A stretch of 64,000 bases of DNA from Bacteroidetes bacterium OLB10. Lineage in GTDB: Bacteria > Bacteroidota > Bacteroidia > AKYH767-A > OLB10. The stretch spans positions 22,251-86,250 of the forward strand of contig LNBX01000030.1 in NCBI GenBank assembly GCA_001567275.1, given 5' to 3'. Each line of letters starts with the position of its first letter. The first letter of the stretch is position 1. The translations under genes and the position numbers were made by a program. Shown here one piece after another: positions 19,347 through 28,937 of this stretch. The notes beneath the pieces were generated by a model that was given only the letters and a program-made list of their open reading frames with translations, did no database searches and was not told the origin of the DNA.

Positions 19347-20831
19347 ATGAAAGTAAAAAATATTACCACACTTGGAGAATTAAAACGAAGTGGATACAGA
19401 CCAAAAAATATTAAGGATGAATTGAGAGATAATCTCGTTCAAATACTACAGCGCAAGGAGCCTTTTTTTACCGAAATAAAAGGTTATGACGATACGGTAA
19501 TTCCTCAGTTGCAAACAGCTATTCTGGCACAGCATAATATTTTACTGCTCGGTTTACGTGGTCAGGCCAAAACGCGAATAGCAAGGTTGATGACAGATTT
19601 GCTTGATGAGTATGTTCCTGTTGTTGCAGGCACCGATTTGAATGATGATCCTTTGAATCCACTTTCGCGAATGGCTAAGAGTATGATTGAAGATATGGGT
19701 GACAAAACTCCTGTATCTTGGTTACACCGGTCGGAACGTTACACCGAGAAACTTGCAACACCTGATGTTTCAGTAGCAGATTTGATAGGTGATATTGATC
19801 CCATAAAAGCAGCTACCATGAAGCTCACCTATGCCGATGAAAGAGTAATTCATTATGGATTGCTGCCACGCAGCAACAGAAATATTTTTGTGATAAATGA
19901 GTTACCCGATTTGCAACCTCGTATTCAGGTGGCTTTGTTTAATATTTTGCAGGAGGGAGATATTCAGATCAGAGGTTTTAAATTGAGATTGCCGCTCGAC
20001 ATTCAGTTTGTGTTTACTGCCAATCCTGAAGATTACACAAACAGAGGCTCCATCGTAACACCTCTGAAAGACAGAATCGGAAGTCAGATAATGACACATT
20101 ACCCAAAGTCTGTTGAAGTATCAGGAACTATTACTTCGCAGGAAGCACGGATTTCTGATGAACAGAAGAAAAAGATAAATGTGGATTCATTGCTCAATGT
20201 TTTGATAGAACAGATAGCTATGGAAGCCAGAAAGAGCGACCTCATTGATCAGAAGAGTGGAGTGAGTGCGCGTCTTACCATTTCAGCACTGGAAAGTTTA
20301 TACAGTGCCTGCGAAAGAAGAATGTTACTCAATAATGATTCAGCCACTCAGGCAAGGATTGGTGATTTATACAGTATTATTCCTGCCATTACCGGAAAAG
20401 TTGAACTGGTATATGAAGGCGAACTGGAAGGAATACAAAATGTAGCATACACACTGATTGGTAAAGCTATCAGGAAGATATTTCTGGAGTATTTTCCTGA
20501 TCCGGAAAAAATTAAAAAGTCAAAAAAGGAAAATGTGTTTGCAAAAGTTACAGGCTGGTTCGATGAAGGTAATGAAGTGGATGTGTGGTTTCAGTCTGCC
20601 AATGATGAATATGAGAAAAATCTCCGCAGTGTAAACAGTTTGGAGTCAACTGTAAAGTCTTTGCGAAATAAACTCCATGGTGATAATCTACTTCTTTGGA
20701 TGGAATTTTTACTTCATGGCCTTGCAGAATTTTCACAAATAAGCAAACTGCAGCTTGCAAGTGGCTTACAGTTCAAAGACCTGATGGGATCTATGATGAA
20801 CTTCCGCCACGAAAAAGATTCGGAAGAATAA
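19347..20831 (+). CDS. MoxR / magnesium chelatase subunit I-like AAA+ ATPase
   Basis: The ATPase is about 494 residues from ATG 19347 (MKVKNITTLGEL); an in-frame TTG at 19332 would add five residues and is less likely. Walker A is GLRGQAKT (about 69-76), Walker B is in IFVINELPDL, and there is an ADLIGDIDP insert typical of the Mg-chelatase I clade. The C-terminal 90 residues are a charged helical extension. Together with the VWA protein just upstream it forms an AAA+/VWA pair comparable to ChlI/ChlD or MoxR systems. The genes are probably co-transcribed. Chelatase pathway genes are absent nearby, so a general chaperone role is more likely. Confidence 0.88.
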   Translation: MKVKNITTLGELKRSGYRPKNIKDELRDNLVQILQRKEPFFTEIKGYDDTVIPQLQTAILAQHNILLLGLRGQAKTRIARLMTDLLDEYVPVVAGTDLNDDPLNPLSRMAKSMIEDMGDKTPVSWLHRSERYTEKLATPDVSVADLIGDIDPIKAATMKLTYADERVIHYGLLPRSNRNIFVINELPDLQPRIQVALFNILQEGDIQIRGFKLRLPLDIQFVFTANPEDYTNRGSIVTPLKDRIGSQIMTHYPKSVEVSGTITSQEARISDEQKKKINVDSLLNVLIEQIAMEARKSDLIDQKSGVSARLTISALESLYSACERRMLLNNDSATQARIGDLYSIIPAITGKVELVYEGELEGIQNVAYTLIGKAIRKIFLEYFPDPEKIKKSKKENVFAKVTGWFDEGNEVDVWFQSANDEYEKNLRSVNSLESTVKSLRNKLHGDNLLLWMEFLLHGLAEFSQISKLQLASGLQFKDLMGSMMNFRHEKDSEE

Positions 20832-21245
20832 TTATTTCATCCTTGCTATGAAATAATCATTCAGCGGTTCGAGAAAATAATTGAGCCACCCTTCTCGATG
20901 TTTAGTGGCTTCATCTGCATTAGGAAATTGTGTATGCGTAATTTCAACTTGTGTTCCTGCTGCAACTTTTGAGAATCGGATATCTACTATGCTCGGTTTT
21001 GTTTTTTTGTCCCAGGTGTTAGGCTTCCAGGTATAACTTAATGTTTTGTTGGGAACAAATTCTTCAAGTACACCATTTACCCATCCGTCAAAAAACGAAA
21101 CAGAACCATTTTCTTTCAGCTCAAACACAAAATCGCCTTCAATCCATTGTGCTATAAGAGCAGGATTGGTAAGTGCATCATACACCTCTTCCGGTTGTGC
21201 ATAAACAATATAACTCAGATGTGTCGAAAAATCTTTTGTTGCCAT
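20832..21245 (-). CDS. SRPBCC / AHSA1-type small-ligand binding protein
   Basis: The 137-residue protein has the START-like fold pattern of AHSA1 proteins: VYAQPEEVYDALTNPALIAQWIEGD near the start, SYTWKP in the middle, VEITHTQFP and a C-terminal helix with REGWLNYFLEPLNDYF. These proteins have a hydrophobic cavity; the substrate is unknown. It is convergent with the MoxR gene with no spacer at all: the two stop codons are directly adjacent (20829-20831 and 20832-20834). Confidence 0.88.
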   Translation of the reverse strand: MATKDFSTHLSYIVYAQPEEVYDALTNPALIAQWIEGDFVFELKENGSVSFFDGWVNGVLEEFVPNKTLSYTWKPNTWDKKTKPSIVDIRFSKVAAGTQVEITHTQFPNADEATKHREGWLNYFLEPLNDYFIARMK

Positions 21246-21263
21246 TTTTTATGAATCCTAATA

Positions 21264-21302
21264 ACAAAGCCTGAAACCACATATTGCAGTTTCAGGCTTT
21301 GT
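21264..21302 (-). terminator. Hairpin terminator after the M43 protease gene
   Basis: ACAAAGCCTGAAAC (21264-21277) pairs perfectly with GTTTCAGGCTTTGT (21289-21302) across an 11-base loop. It lies just below the stop of the minus-strand protease and above the SRPBCC start. On the minus strand the T tract is weak; on the plus strand the hairpin is followed by CGGTTTTTT. Confidence 0.7.
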
Positions 21303-21316
21303 CGGTTTTTTAATTC

Positions 21317-23413
21317 TTATTGAACTACTAATTTTTTAGTGATGATTTGATTGCCTGCTGTGATACGCACCATGTAAATTCCTTTGGCCCATTTGGTATT
21401 TACTTCGTATTGATATTCGCCAGCATCTAATCTTTCATCAGCAATACGATGAACTTCATTGCCCAGCATATCTACCACTGTAATCAATACATTTTCAGGT
21501 TTCGATAATTCAAAATTCACTGTTGACTTGTCGTATGCAGGATTTGGTACAATTGTTACATCTTCCTGCGATAACGGGAAGTCGTTGATGCCTACCACTC
21601 CGCTTAAATTAATGTCATCAATATAAATATTGTTTCCCATGTCATTGGTATATTCAAATTTAAGAGAAACATTGGGTCGTGTAGAGTATTGCCCTGAAGT
21701 AAGACTAACCGTTTCCTGACGCCATTGTGCTGATGTGGGAACAAAGTTTGATGTTACAGCATTATTTACTGTAGCCAGGCTGGTACCTGATTTGGTGAGT
21801 CGCAGATTCCATAACTGACCGCAGTTATTTGATGCATATACCTTCAGTTGATCGGTACCTGCTGTGTTTTTCAATGCAAATGCTACCCAAAATTTAAACT
21901 GAGTTTGCGTAGTATTCGTAAGATTAAAACCCGGTGTGATGAAAACATCTTTCGAACTGGTAGTATTACCACTGTAATTGTTGATGCTTACAGAGTTAAA
22001 TCCTGTATGTGCAGCATTTGAAGTCAGTTCCCATCCGTCACCGTCATCACTTTCAGTCAGCCAATCAGCTGAAGGAAATGTTATGCTTTCAAAGCTTTCA
22101 GAAAATGGAACAAACAGATTTGTTGTACCCGGTCTTACAACAACGTTTTCAATTTCAGTATGTGTATCAAATCCTGCCGAAGAAGTTACGGTAAGGGTAA
22201 CATCATACGCACCTGCTGTAGGATAAACAATTCCTGTAGGATTTTTATCTGTTGAACTGGATGGCACTCCTCCGGGGAAATCCCATAAATAAGTTATTCC
22301 AACTGTATCCAGATTGCCGCTGGCATCAGAGAAATTGGCAACTCCTCCTTCGCATATTACTTTTTGAATAGACGAAAAACTTGCAACAGGAACACATGTT
22401 GTAGCATTACCATTGGTACCTGTAGCATTTAAATTAGAGGTTGTATGCACCTGATTTCTGAAACCTATGGCTGAGTTAAGCGCTGCCCACATTCTTGCTT
22501 TCTGACCTAATGTGAACATATAATAGCAATAACTGTAATCCATATAGTTTTGGTAGTTTTCAATAATACCCGGATTACATACATCTGCATTTGCAGGTTG
22601 AGGGCAAGATAAAAACCCTTTTGTCACAGGCGTATCGGTAACATTATCATCACCGCAGGATACACCTGGTTGATTAGTTCCGCCCCATGTGTGATTCAGG
22701 TTAAGCCAGTGACCTATTTCATGTGTCAGTGTATATTGATTGGTGGTGTTGCTTGTTCCAATACTACCAACGTAATTGGATAATGAAATGATACCGTCTT
22801 TGCCCGAAGGTGCAGTTCCCGGTTTGTAGGCATAAGCAGCAGCACCTGCATGTGAAGCACCAAAGTTACTGATGGTCCAAATGTTCAGGTATTTGTTGTA
22901 AGGCCACGGATTTAATTTAGAATTATCATCAGCGTCATACGTTAATGTGGAAGCAATACGGTCAATACCGTTGGTGCAATTGCCTAATGGATCAAGATGA
23001 GCTAGACGGAATTCTATTTGCACGTCTGCATTCAATGCCTTAAACGAAGGAATGATATTAGCAGTATCAGTTCTTTGCAGATTATAATCACGGTTAAGTA
23101 CACGAACAGCATCATAAATCTGTTCGTCTGAAATGTTTTCAGGCCCCCAGTTATGTACCACATGGAATACTACAGGAATCACATAAACCGGTGTACCGGT
23201 AGTTCGGAAATAACTGGGTTGAAAACTGGAAACATATTGTTGCGTGAATGCTTCCAGTTGTTGTCTTTGCTGACGAACAACAGGGTCACTGTTTTCTCTG
23301 GCATTACATACATCATCAGTAGCACACCAGTGCGTCAGCGGTGTTTGTGCTGAAGCATATCCCCATGTCATGGCTGTAAGAATCAATAAACTTCTTGTAA
23401 AAAATTTTTTCAT
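21317..23413 (-). CDS. Secreted M43 (pappalysin-like) metalloprotease with PKD and type A T9SS sorting domain
   Basis: The protein is about 698 residues. The signal peptide MKKFFTRSLLILTAM ends at about residue 23. The zinc motif HEIGHWLNLNH (His231, Glu232, His235, His241) and a later NYMDYSYC Met-turn define a metzincin of the M43 type. A PKD-like domain (WDFPGG) and a jelly-roll-like segment follow, then a C-terminal sorting domain with VVPNPAYDKSTVNFEL and MVRITAGNQIITKKLVVQ. It is likely secreted by the type IX system to digest external protein. I chose ATG 23413 over the in-frame alternative at 23449 because the -7 box at 23447-23454 would put the transcript start near 23440. Confidence 0.95.
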   Translation of the reverse strand: MKKFFTRSLLILTAMTWGYASAQTPLTHWCATDDVCNARENSDPVVRQQRQQLEAFTQQYVSSFQPSYFRTTGTPVYVIPVVFHVVHNWGPENISDEQIYDAVRVLNRDYNLQRTDTANIIPSFKALNADVQIEFRLAHLDPLGNCTNGIDRIASTLTYDADDNSKLNPWPYNKYLNIWTISNFGASHAGAAAYAYKPGTAPSGKDGIISLSNYVGSIGTSNTTNQYTLTHEIGHWLNLNHTWGGTNQPGVSCGDDNVTDTPVTKGFLSCPQPANADVCNPGIIENYQNYMDYSYCYYMFTLGQKARMWAALNSAIGFRNQVHTTSNLNATGTNGNATTCVPVASFSSIQKVICEGGVANFSDASGNLDTVGITYLWDFPGGVPSSSTDKNPTGIVYPTAGAYDVTLTVTSSAGFDTHTEIENVVVRPGTTNLFVPFSESFESITFPSADWLTESDDGDGWELTSNAAHTGFNSVSINNYSGNTTSSKDVFITPGFNLTNTTQTQFKFWVAFALKNTAGTDQLKVYASNNCGQLWNLRLTKSGTSLATVNNAVTSNFVPTSAQWRQETVSLTSGQYSTRPNVSLKFEYTNDMGNNIYIDDINLSGVVGINDFPLSQEDVTIVPNPAYDKSTVNFELSKPENVLITVVDMLGNEVHRIADERLDAGEYQYEVNTKWAKGIYMVRITAGNQIITKKLVVQ

Positions 23414-23446
23414 TGTTATAAAATTGTGTGATTTAATTTGATTAAC

Positions 23447-23454
23447 CAAAAGTA
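23447..23454 (-). promoter_or_regulatory. -7 box of the M43 protease gene
   Basis: TACTTTTG on the minus strand fits TAnnTTTG and lies 33 bases ahead of the ATG at 23413. No clear TTTG is seen at the -33 distance. Confidence 0.45.
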
Positions 23455-23505
23455 GTAAACTTAATTTAATTTTAATCTGAATTTTAATTGAAAACAGAGA
23501 GAAAA

Positions 23506-24645
23506 TTAACCTAAAGCCTGTTTCAAGTCTTCAAGTAAATCATCTATGTCTTCAACTCCTACACTTAATCTCAATAGCGAATCAGTTACTCCTACGCGAG
23601 CTCTTTCTTTTGCCGGAACACTGGCATGTGTCATGGTAGCAGGATGATTGATTAATGACTCTACTCCACCCAATGATTCAGCCAATGAAAACACTTTTAC
23701 CGAAGAAGCTATTTTAAACGCATCTTCCTTTTTTCTGCTTTTTATATCGAATGAAATCATCCCACCGAAATCACGCATTTGTTTTTTGGCAATTTCATGA
23801 TTCGGGTGATCCGTAAATCCCGGCCAGTAAACTTTGTCAACCTTGGGATGAGATTTGAGAAATTCTGCAACTTTTCTTCCGTTGAAACAATGGCGCTCCA
23901 TACGCAGATGAAGTGTTTTTATTCCACGCAAAACAAGAAAACTGTCCATCGGCCCGGGTGTAGCACCACAGGAATTGTGGATAAATGCGAGTTGCTCGTA
24001 TAGCTTATCATCATTCATACAAAGTGCGCCCATAATCACATCACTGTGTCCACCCAGATACTTTGTTACTGAATGCATAACAATATCAGCACCTAACTCC
24101 ATTGGGTTTTGAAGATAAGGCGAAGCAAAAGTATTGTCAACTGCCAGAGTGCATCCGTGTTTCTTAGCTATAGCGCTGCATGCCTGAATGTCCACAATTT
24201 GCATGGTCGGATTGGTGGGAGTTTCCACCCAAATCAATTTTGTTTTTTCGCTGATGTATTTGCTGATATTGTTAGCATCTGCAAGGTTGATGAAATGAAA
24301 CTTTATTCCGTAGTGTGCAAACACCTTGGTGAACATACGGTAGGTTCCACCATACAAATCGTCACCGGTAATTACTTCATCGCCCGGTCGCAGTAATTTT
24401 ATTACAGCATCTGCAGCTCCCATTCCGCTGCTGAAACATAGTCCGTATTTTGCATTTTCCAGTGCAGCAATATTTTTTTCAAGTTGATTACGTGTTGGAT
24501 TTTTTCCTCTGGCATAAGCATATCCTTTATGGTTTCCTGGTGAAGCCTGCACAAAGGTTGAAGTCTGATAAATCGGTGTCATTATTGCTCCTGTTGTCGG
24601 GTCAGGTTCTACTCCGGCATGAAGCGCTTTGGTAGCAAATTTCAT
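23506..24645 (-). CDS. Cystathionine gamma-synthase/beta-lyase family PLP enzyme
   Basis: The 379-residue Cys/Met-metabolism PLP enzyme has the cofactor-binding lysine in HSVTKYLGGH (Lys195), plus SSGMGAADAV, WVETPTNPTMQ and the C-terminal SLGGVESLINHPATMTH. It most resembles cystathionine gamma-synthase or gamma-lyase. It acts in transsulfuration, making or breaking cystathionine. The exact reaction cannot be fixed from motifs alone. It appears to be a single-gene transcript. Confidence 0.93.
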   Translation of the reverse strand: MKFATKALHAGVEPDPTTGAIMTPIYQTSTFVQASPGNHKGYAYARGKNPTRNQLEKNIAALENAKYGLCFSSGMGAADAVIKLLRPGDEVITGDDLYGGTYRMFTKVFAHYGIKFHFINLADANNISKYISEKTKLIWVETPTNPTMQIVDIQACSAIAKKHGCTLAVDNTFASPYLQNPMELGADIVMHSVTKYLGGHSDVIMGALCMNDDKLYEQLAFIHNSCGATPGPMDSFLVLRGIKTLHLRMERHCFNGRKVAEFLKSHPKVDKVYWPGFTDHPNHEIAKKQMRDFGGMISFDIKSRKKEDAFKIASSVKVFSLAESLGGVESLINHPATMTHASVPAKERARVGVTDSLLRLSVGVEDIDDLLEDLKQALG

Positions 24646-24710
24646 TTTATTTATTTTTTTGGAGGTGCGAATATAACTTTTAAATCAGTTTCTTTTGCAG
24701 AAATAACAGA

Positions 24711-24971
24711 ATGATGAATATGAATGTTTCAGACTGGATTGGATTCACCGGTGTTTTTATTCTTCTGGCAGCTTATGTGTTGCAACTCATGCGGTTAATA
24801 CCTGCCGGAAGTTGGAGTTATAGCCTGATGAATTTTATAGGAGCTGCTTTGGCATGTCTGGCATCTGTCATGATTAACTATCTGCCTTTTGTAATTCTGG
24901 AAGGTGTATGGGCATTGGTTTCATTATGGTCGTTCATCAGATTGATGAGCACCCCCGCACAGCAGGGCTGA
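24711..24971 (+). CDS. Small CBU_0592-like membrane protein
   Basis: An 86-residue protein with about three hydrophobic helices (residues 7-25, 35-52, 57-77) and the pattern DWIGFTGVFILLAAYVLQL ... SYSLMNFIGA. This recalls the small membrane family CBU_0592. The function is unknown. Three ATG codons occur within the first four codons; the first is taken. It is convergent with the sulfatase-like gene, whose restored stop at 24977 is only five bases away. Confidence 0.75.
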   Translation: MMNMNVSDWIGFTGVFILLAAYVLQLMRLIPAGSWSYSLMNFIGAALACLASVMINYLPFVILEGVWALVSLWSFIRLMSTPAQQG

Positions 24972-24976
24972 AAGCT

Positions 24977-27002
24977 TTAATTTTTATGATGTTTCACCGT
25001 TTCGTTTTTAATAAAATAAGCCATTGCCGCATAATGCGCTCTTGCACGCGTCATCAGTTTTTTTTAAATCTTCTGACGGAGTAGTAGTGGGCGCCAACAA
25101 ATGATTCTCTTTCCATTCGAAATATTTTTCTTCTGTACCAAATTTTACGGCACCGCTGCTGTTCATGGCTTCCATACTCATCCAGTCGGTTGCAAAAATG
25201 TTTGAAGGCGTGCTGGTAGTATCAAAAAGATTATCACCTGAATTAAAATAACGGCTTCCGGGTAACGAAAGATTAATAAGCGTAGGAAAAATATCTTTAT
25301 GCGAACCCCATTCATGCAATGGAACATGGGGTTTATATGCATCAGGGATATAACAATAAAAAGGAACACTGCGGTGAAAAAACAACTGCTTATCACTGAA
25401 ATCAAAAAGCATCAGGTTGTTGTGATCGCCTGTTGCTGCTACCAGTGTATTATTTCCTAATGGTGATGCCTTAATCTCATCCATAAAATGCCCTAAACAG
25501 TCATTGGAGTATTGCAGATTGGTAAGATTTTTTACAGCCATAGTTTCATCTGTCAAAAGTTTCGATCTGATTTCTGCTGTAAGTTTTATCGGATAAGGTT
25601 TGTAATTATCAGGCAGATGAAACGGAGTATGGTTGGTAGTTGTCAGCACAAAAATCATCTGCGGACGTTTTGCTTCTTTTAATTTCTTAAACACATAATC
25701 AAACAGGTATTGATCATAAACCCCCCATTCACATTCGGTAGCTCCCGGAATTTCTTTCATCACATTGTCCTTGCTCTCAACATGCTGAAAATATTGATGC
25801 GGTATAAACTCATTGATGTTTCTCCAACCGAATTTGCCACCTGTAATGAAAGTGGTTTCATAACCTGCATTCAAAAAAGGCAGAGCCACAGATGATGAAT
25901 ATGCAATTCCGTTATATTCTGACTGTGCCAGAGAAGTTATAGGGGTGTTCACCATAATGCCTTCCAGGCTGTTGATGGTTCCATTGCCACTCGATAAAAA
26001 ATTGCGGAGAAAAATATCCTTGCCCAGATGTTTTTCAAGTGCTCCGTATAAATTTAATGTTGGACTGTGATAATAAAGATTGTTATTACTCATACTTTCC
26101 ATGAGAAAGAAAACTACATTGGGCAAAGGTCTTGTAGCAGTATCTGTGGCAGTGGTATCAAAATAAATTTCAAAAGGATCTGCAGTTGCAGGTTTGCCGA
26201 AATAAGTTGTTACGGCTGACTGCACATTACCGAAACCGATATTTTTTAAGAAAGCAATATTGCCGTCAATACTCATCTGACGGCTTCTCATCAGAAATGC
26301 TTCTTTAATGGCAAACACTCCGTTTATAGGCAAAAGATTTACATTGCTGTTATCGCAAACAGTGGAATCATCTATTTGCAAAGGGAATGTGCCTACCGAA
26401 CCGCGCATGCCCAGAAAAAAAGCTCCTAATGCAATGACTGACCACAGTGGTGCTAAAGGAATCTTTTTTGAACTGTCGGTATGCATGTTTCTGAATATTC
26501 TTCTGACTGTACGATGAATTAAAAAACTTGCAATCAGTAGTGCAATCAACACCTTCACCACAGGATAATCCGTCCATACCGATTTAAGTACTGCAGCGGT
26601 ATCATCTTCAAACAAACCAAAAGCCAGCACATTGATGTGCGACTGAAAGTAATTGAAATAATATACATCAACAATTCCGATGAATGTAAAAACAAACAGC
26701 ATAAACTTGCTATACTGCATGTTGAAGATGTTAATCAGAATGTGATATTTTTCAGAGTGGAACAGCAATGCAATTAAACACAGCAACAAAGGAATGGCCA
26801 GTCCATACATCAGCACCATCGTATCAAAACGCCACCCGACAACAAAAGCTGAAATGATTTCTGATTTGAACTGACCGGCTTCCTGCCATGAAAAAATCCG
26901 GGTCATAAAAAACAATCTGATTGCAAACAATAACACCAGACCGGCAACATAAACACCGGCAAGTTTTTTAATGTTTGCTAAAAACAGACTGAAACGATTC
27001 AT
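24977..27002 (-). CDS. LTA-synthase-like membrane sulfatase/phosphoglycerol transferase (C-terminal frame break)
   Basis: The N-terminus has about five membrane helices (to residue 205) followed by an alkaline-phosphatase-superfamily domain: metal-binding Glu302 in FFLMESMS, the probable Thr342 nucleophile in SGNGTINSLEG, and ATGDHNN. Such proteins move phosphoglycerol or similar groups onto envelope glycolipids. As read, it stops at 25008 with an odd tail (DDACKSALCGNGLFY). A run of eight T at 25058-25065 appears one too long. With seven, the frame reads KLMTRARAHYAAMAYF and ends at 24977, giving about 674 residues. The ATG overlaps the stop of the DUF885 gene (TAATG), so the two genes are translationally coupled. 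Confidence 0.88.
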
Positions 27003-28765
27003 TACTGTTTCTTTTGTTGCAAATCAGCTAACATCTGTGCACGAATCAATTTAACAGGGGCACTGCCATAACTGAGAAATTTTTCGTGAAAAGCTTTCAG
27101 ATTAAATTTATCTCCTTGAATTTTCTTACACTCTTCGCGCAGGTCACATATTTCTTTAAATCCTGTATAATAACTTGTCAGTTGCACATTGGTAAGCATT
27201 ACTCTTCTCCATTTTCCTTCAGCTTCTGCATTTTGCTGAAAAGCTTCTTTGGTAAGTAAGTGCATTGCTTCATCATGCGACATATTACGGGTGTGCACAC
27301 TTATGTCGAGCAAAGTATTGCATACTGTTCTCAGATTCCATTTATAATACATCAGCCACATTTCAGGTTCGTTGTTGCCATATCCATTTTCAAGCATCAT
27401 CAACTCACCATACACTGCCCATCCTTCAATCATGGCACCATTTCCGAGTATAGATTTGATAATACTTGGCGAATTGTTACTGTAAACAAGTTGTGTATAA
27501 TGACCGGGCACAGCTTCGTGAATATTCAGAATCTGCAAAGTGTAGTTATTGTATTCACGCAAATAACTTTCTGCACGCTTTGCATCCCAACCCGCAAGTG
27601 ACCCAACATTGTAATAGGTGTTTCCGTTTTTGTCATAGGGACCGGGTGCGCTTATAGAAGCACCCGCAACACCAGCCATGTAGGCAGGTTCTTTTCTTAC
27701 TTTCAAAGGCTTGGAAGGATCGAGATAAATCAGGTTATGGTCAGTAACAAATTTTTCCAGCTCCGGAATTTGTTTCTCTATTGTTGATTGAAAATCTTCC
27801 GGCTTAACATGATTCATGGATAACGTATCAATCACCTTACTGATCAGTGTCAGCGTATCTCCGGGTATGGGCGTATTTCCAAAATATTTTGGCCATAGTT
27901 GTGTTGCAAGGGCTGCCATCTGCGTGTGCAGATATTTTTTCCGCTGCATGGCAGAGTCGTAAATCTGTTCATAGGTATAACTACTTTCAATTTCAAAGTT
28001 GAATTTCTTACCATACAAATCACTTCCCAGTCTGAAACTTCTTCCATTTTCATTTTTCAGATTTTTCAGAAAAGAGATATAATCCTGAACAGCTGCCATT
28101 GCATTTTTCATCTCAGTCTCAACCTTTGTTTTTTCATCGCTGCTCAGTGTGCTTTGCGCTAATGAATCTTTTAACGTTGCTTCAAGTGATTCAAATCCGC
28201 CTGAATTCTGCTCGATGGCAAGTTTAAGATGTTCGGGTGAAGGGTTTTGAATATTTTCTTTGGCAGCAGTGTAATATGCAGGTATCTGTTCTAATTTTTT
28301 AGAGATATTTATGATTCGGCTGTTCAGCGGTTCGTAATTTTCGGAAAGCATGTAAGAGAGGTTTCCGCTTGCATTGTATCCTGAAGGATCCCACTGCCAT
28401 GATTTTAATTCTTCTATATTGAATTTACTCTTCTGCAGAAAATTCTTTATGATTTCCGCATCCATTTTATTTAAGTCAGACAATTTAGTGGAATCAAATC
28501 CCTGAAGAGAATCGAGATTTTCTTTTACGAATTGTAAAATACGATTGCGATAATCAGCATTGTTTATTTCAAGAATACTGTCATACTTGTGATATCCGAT
28601 TTCTGTTGCCCACATGGGATATATCTTCCACATCTGTTCCACAAACCGGTTTTTGTAATCATCAAACTGTTTGTTGAATTCAGTAGTATTATTAGTTGCT
28701 GACGGTGGTGTGCTGCAGGCATTCATCAGAATAATCATGATAAATAATGTCAAAAATTGTTTCAT
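27002..28765 (-). CDS. DUF885 family lipoprotein, probable metallopeptidase
   Basis: The 587-residue protein has a lipoprotein signal peptide (lipobox MNAC, Cys17). The DUF885 zinc-type motif HEAVPGH (His416, Glu417, His422) is present, along with EGWAVYGELMMLE downstream. DUF885 proteins are thought to be metal-dependent peptidases. It is the first gene of a two-gene unit with the sulfatase-like protein. A -7 box lies at 28789-28796, about 24 bases before the ATG. Confidence 0.92.
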   Translation of the reverse strand: MKQFLTLFIMIILMNACSTPPSATNNTTEFNKQFDDYKNRFVEQMWKIYPMWATEIGYHKYDSILEINNADYRNRILQFVKENLDSLQGFDSTKLSDLNKMDAEIIKNFLQKSKFNIEELKSWQWDPSGYNASGNLSYMLSENYEPLNSRIINISKKLEQIPAYYTAAKENIQNPSPEHLKLAIEQNSGGFESLEATLKDSLAQSTLSSDEKTKVETEMKNAMAAVQDYISFLKNLKNENGRSFRLGSDLYGKKFNFEIESSYTYEQIYDSAMQRKKYLHTQMAALATQLWPKYFGNTPIPGDTLTLISKVIDTLSMNHVKPEDFQSTIEKQIPELEKFVTDHNLIYLDPSKPLKVRKEPAYMAGVAGASISAPGPYDKNGNTYYNVGSLAGWDAKRAESYLREYNNYTLQILNIHEAVPGHYTQLVYSNNSPSIIKSILGNGAMIEGWAVYGELMMLENGYGNNEPEMWLMYYKWNLRTVCNTLLDISVHTRNMSHDEAMHLLTKEAFQQNAEAEGKWRRVMLTNVQLTSYYTGFKEICDLREECKKIQGDKFNLKAFHEKFLSYGSAPVKLIRAQMLADLQQKKQ

Positions 28766-28788
28766 ACAGAATTTCTTAATTGAGGTAA

Positions 28789-28796
28789 CAAATGTA
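28789..28796 (-). promoter_or_regulatory. -7 box of the DUF885/sulfatase unit
   Basis: TACATTTG on the minus strand matches TAnnTTTG, 24 bases before the ATG at 28765. A -33 TTTG at the right distance is not evident. Confidence 0.4.
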
Positions 28797-28937
28797 ATGG
28801 ATTACAAAATGTAGTCACTAAAGGGCATAAGGAATCCTTTCAGGGCTTTTTGTGAATGTACATGATTTAAATTTCTCTCTCACAAAAAGAGAACACTACC
28901 CTCGACATGTAAATTGTGAATGATTTTTTAGGAAGTA

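Noticed and set aside
28846..28889. Inverted repeat CTTTTTGTG / CACAAAAAG after rng
   Set aside because: Arms are 26 bases apart, AT-rich and without a T tract in the right place; too weak to call a terminator.
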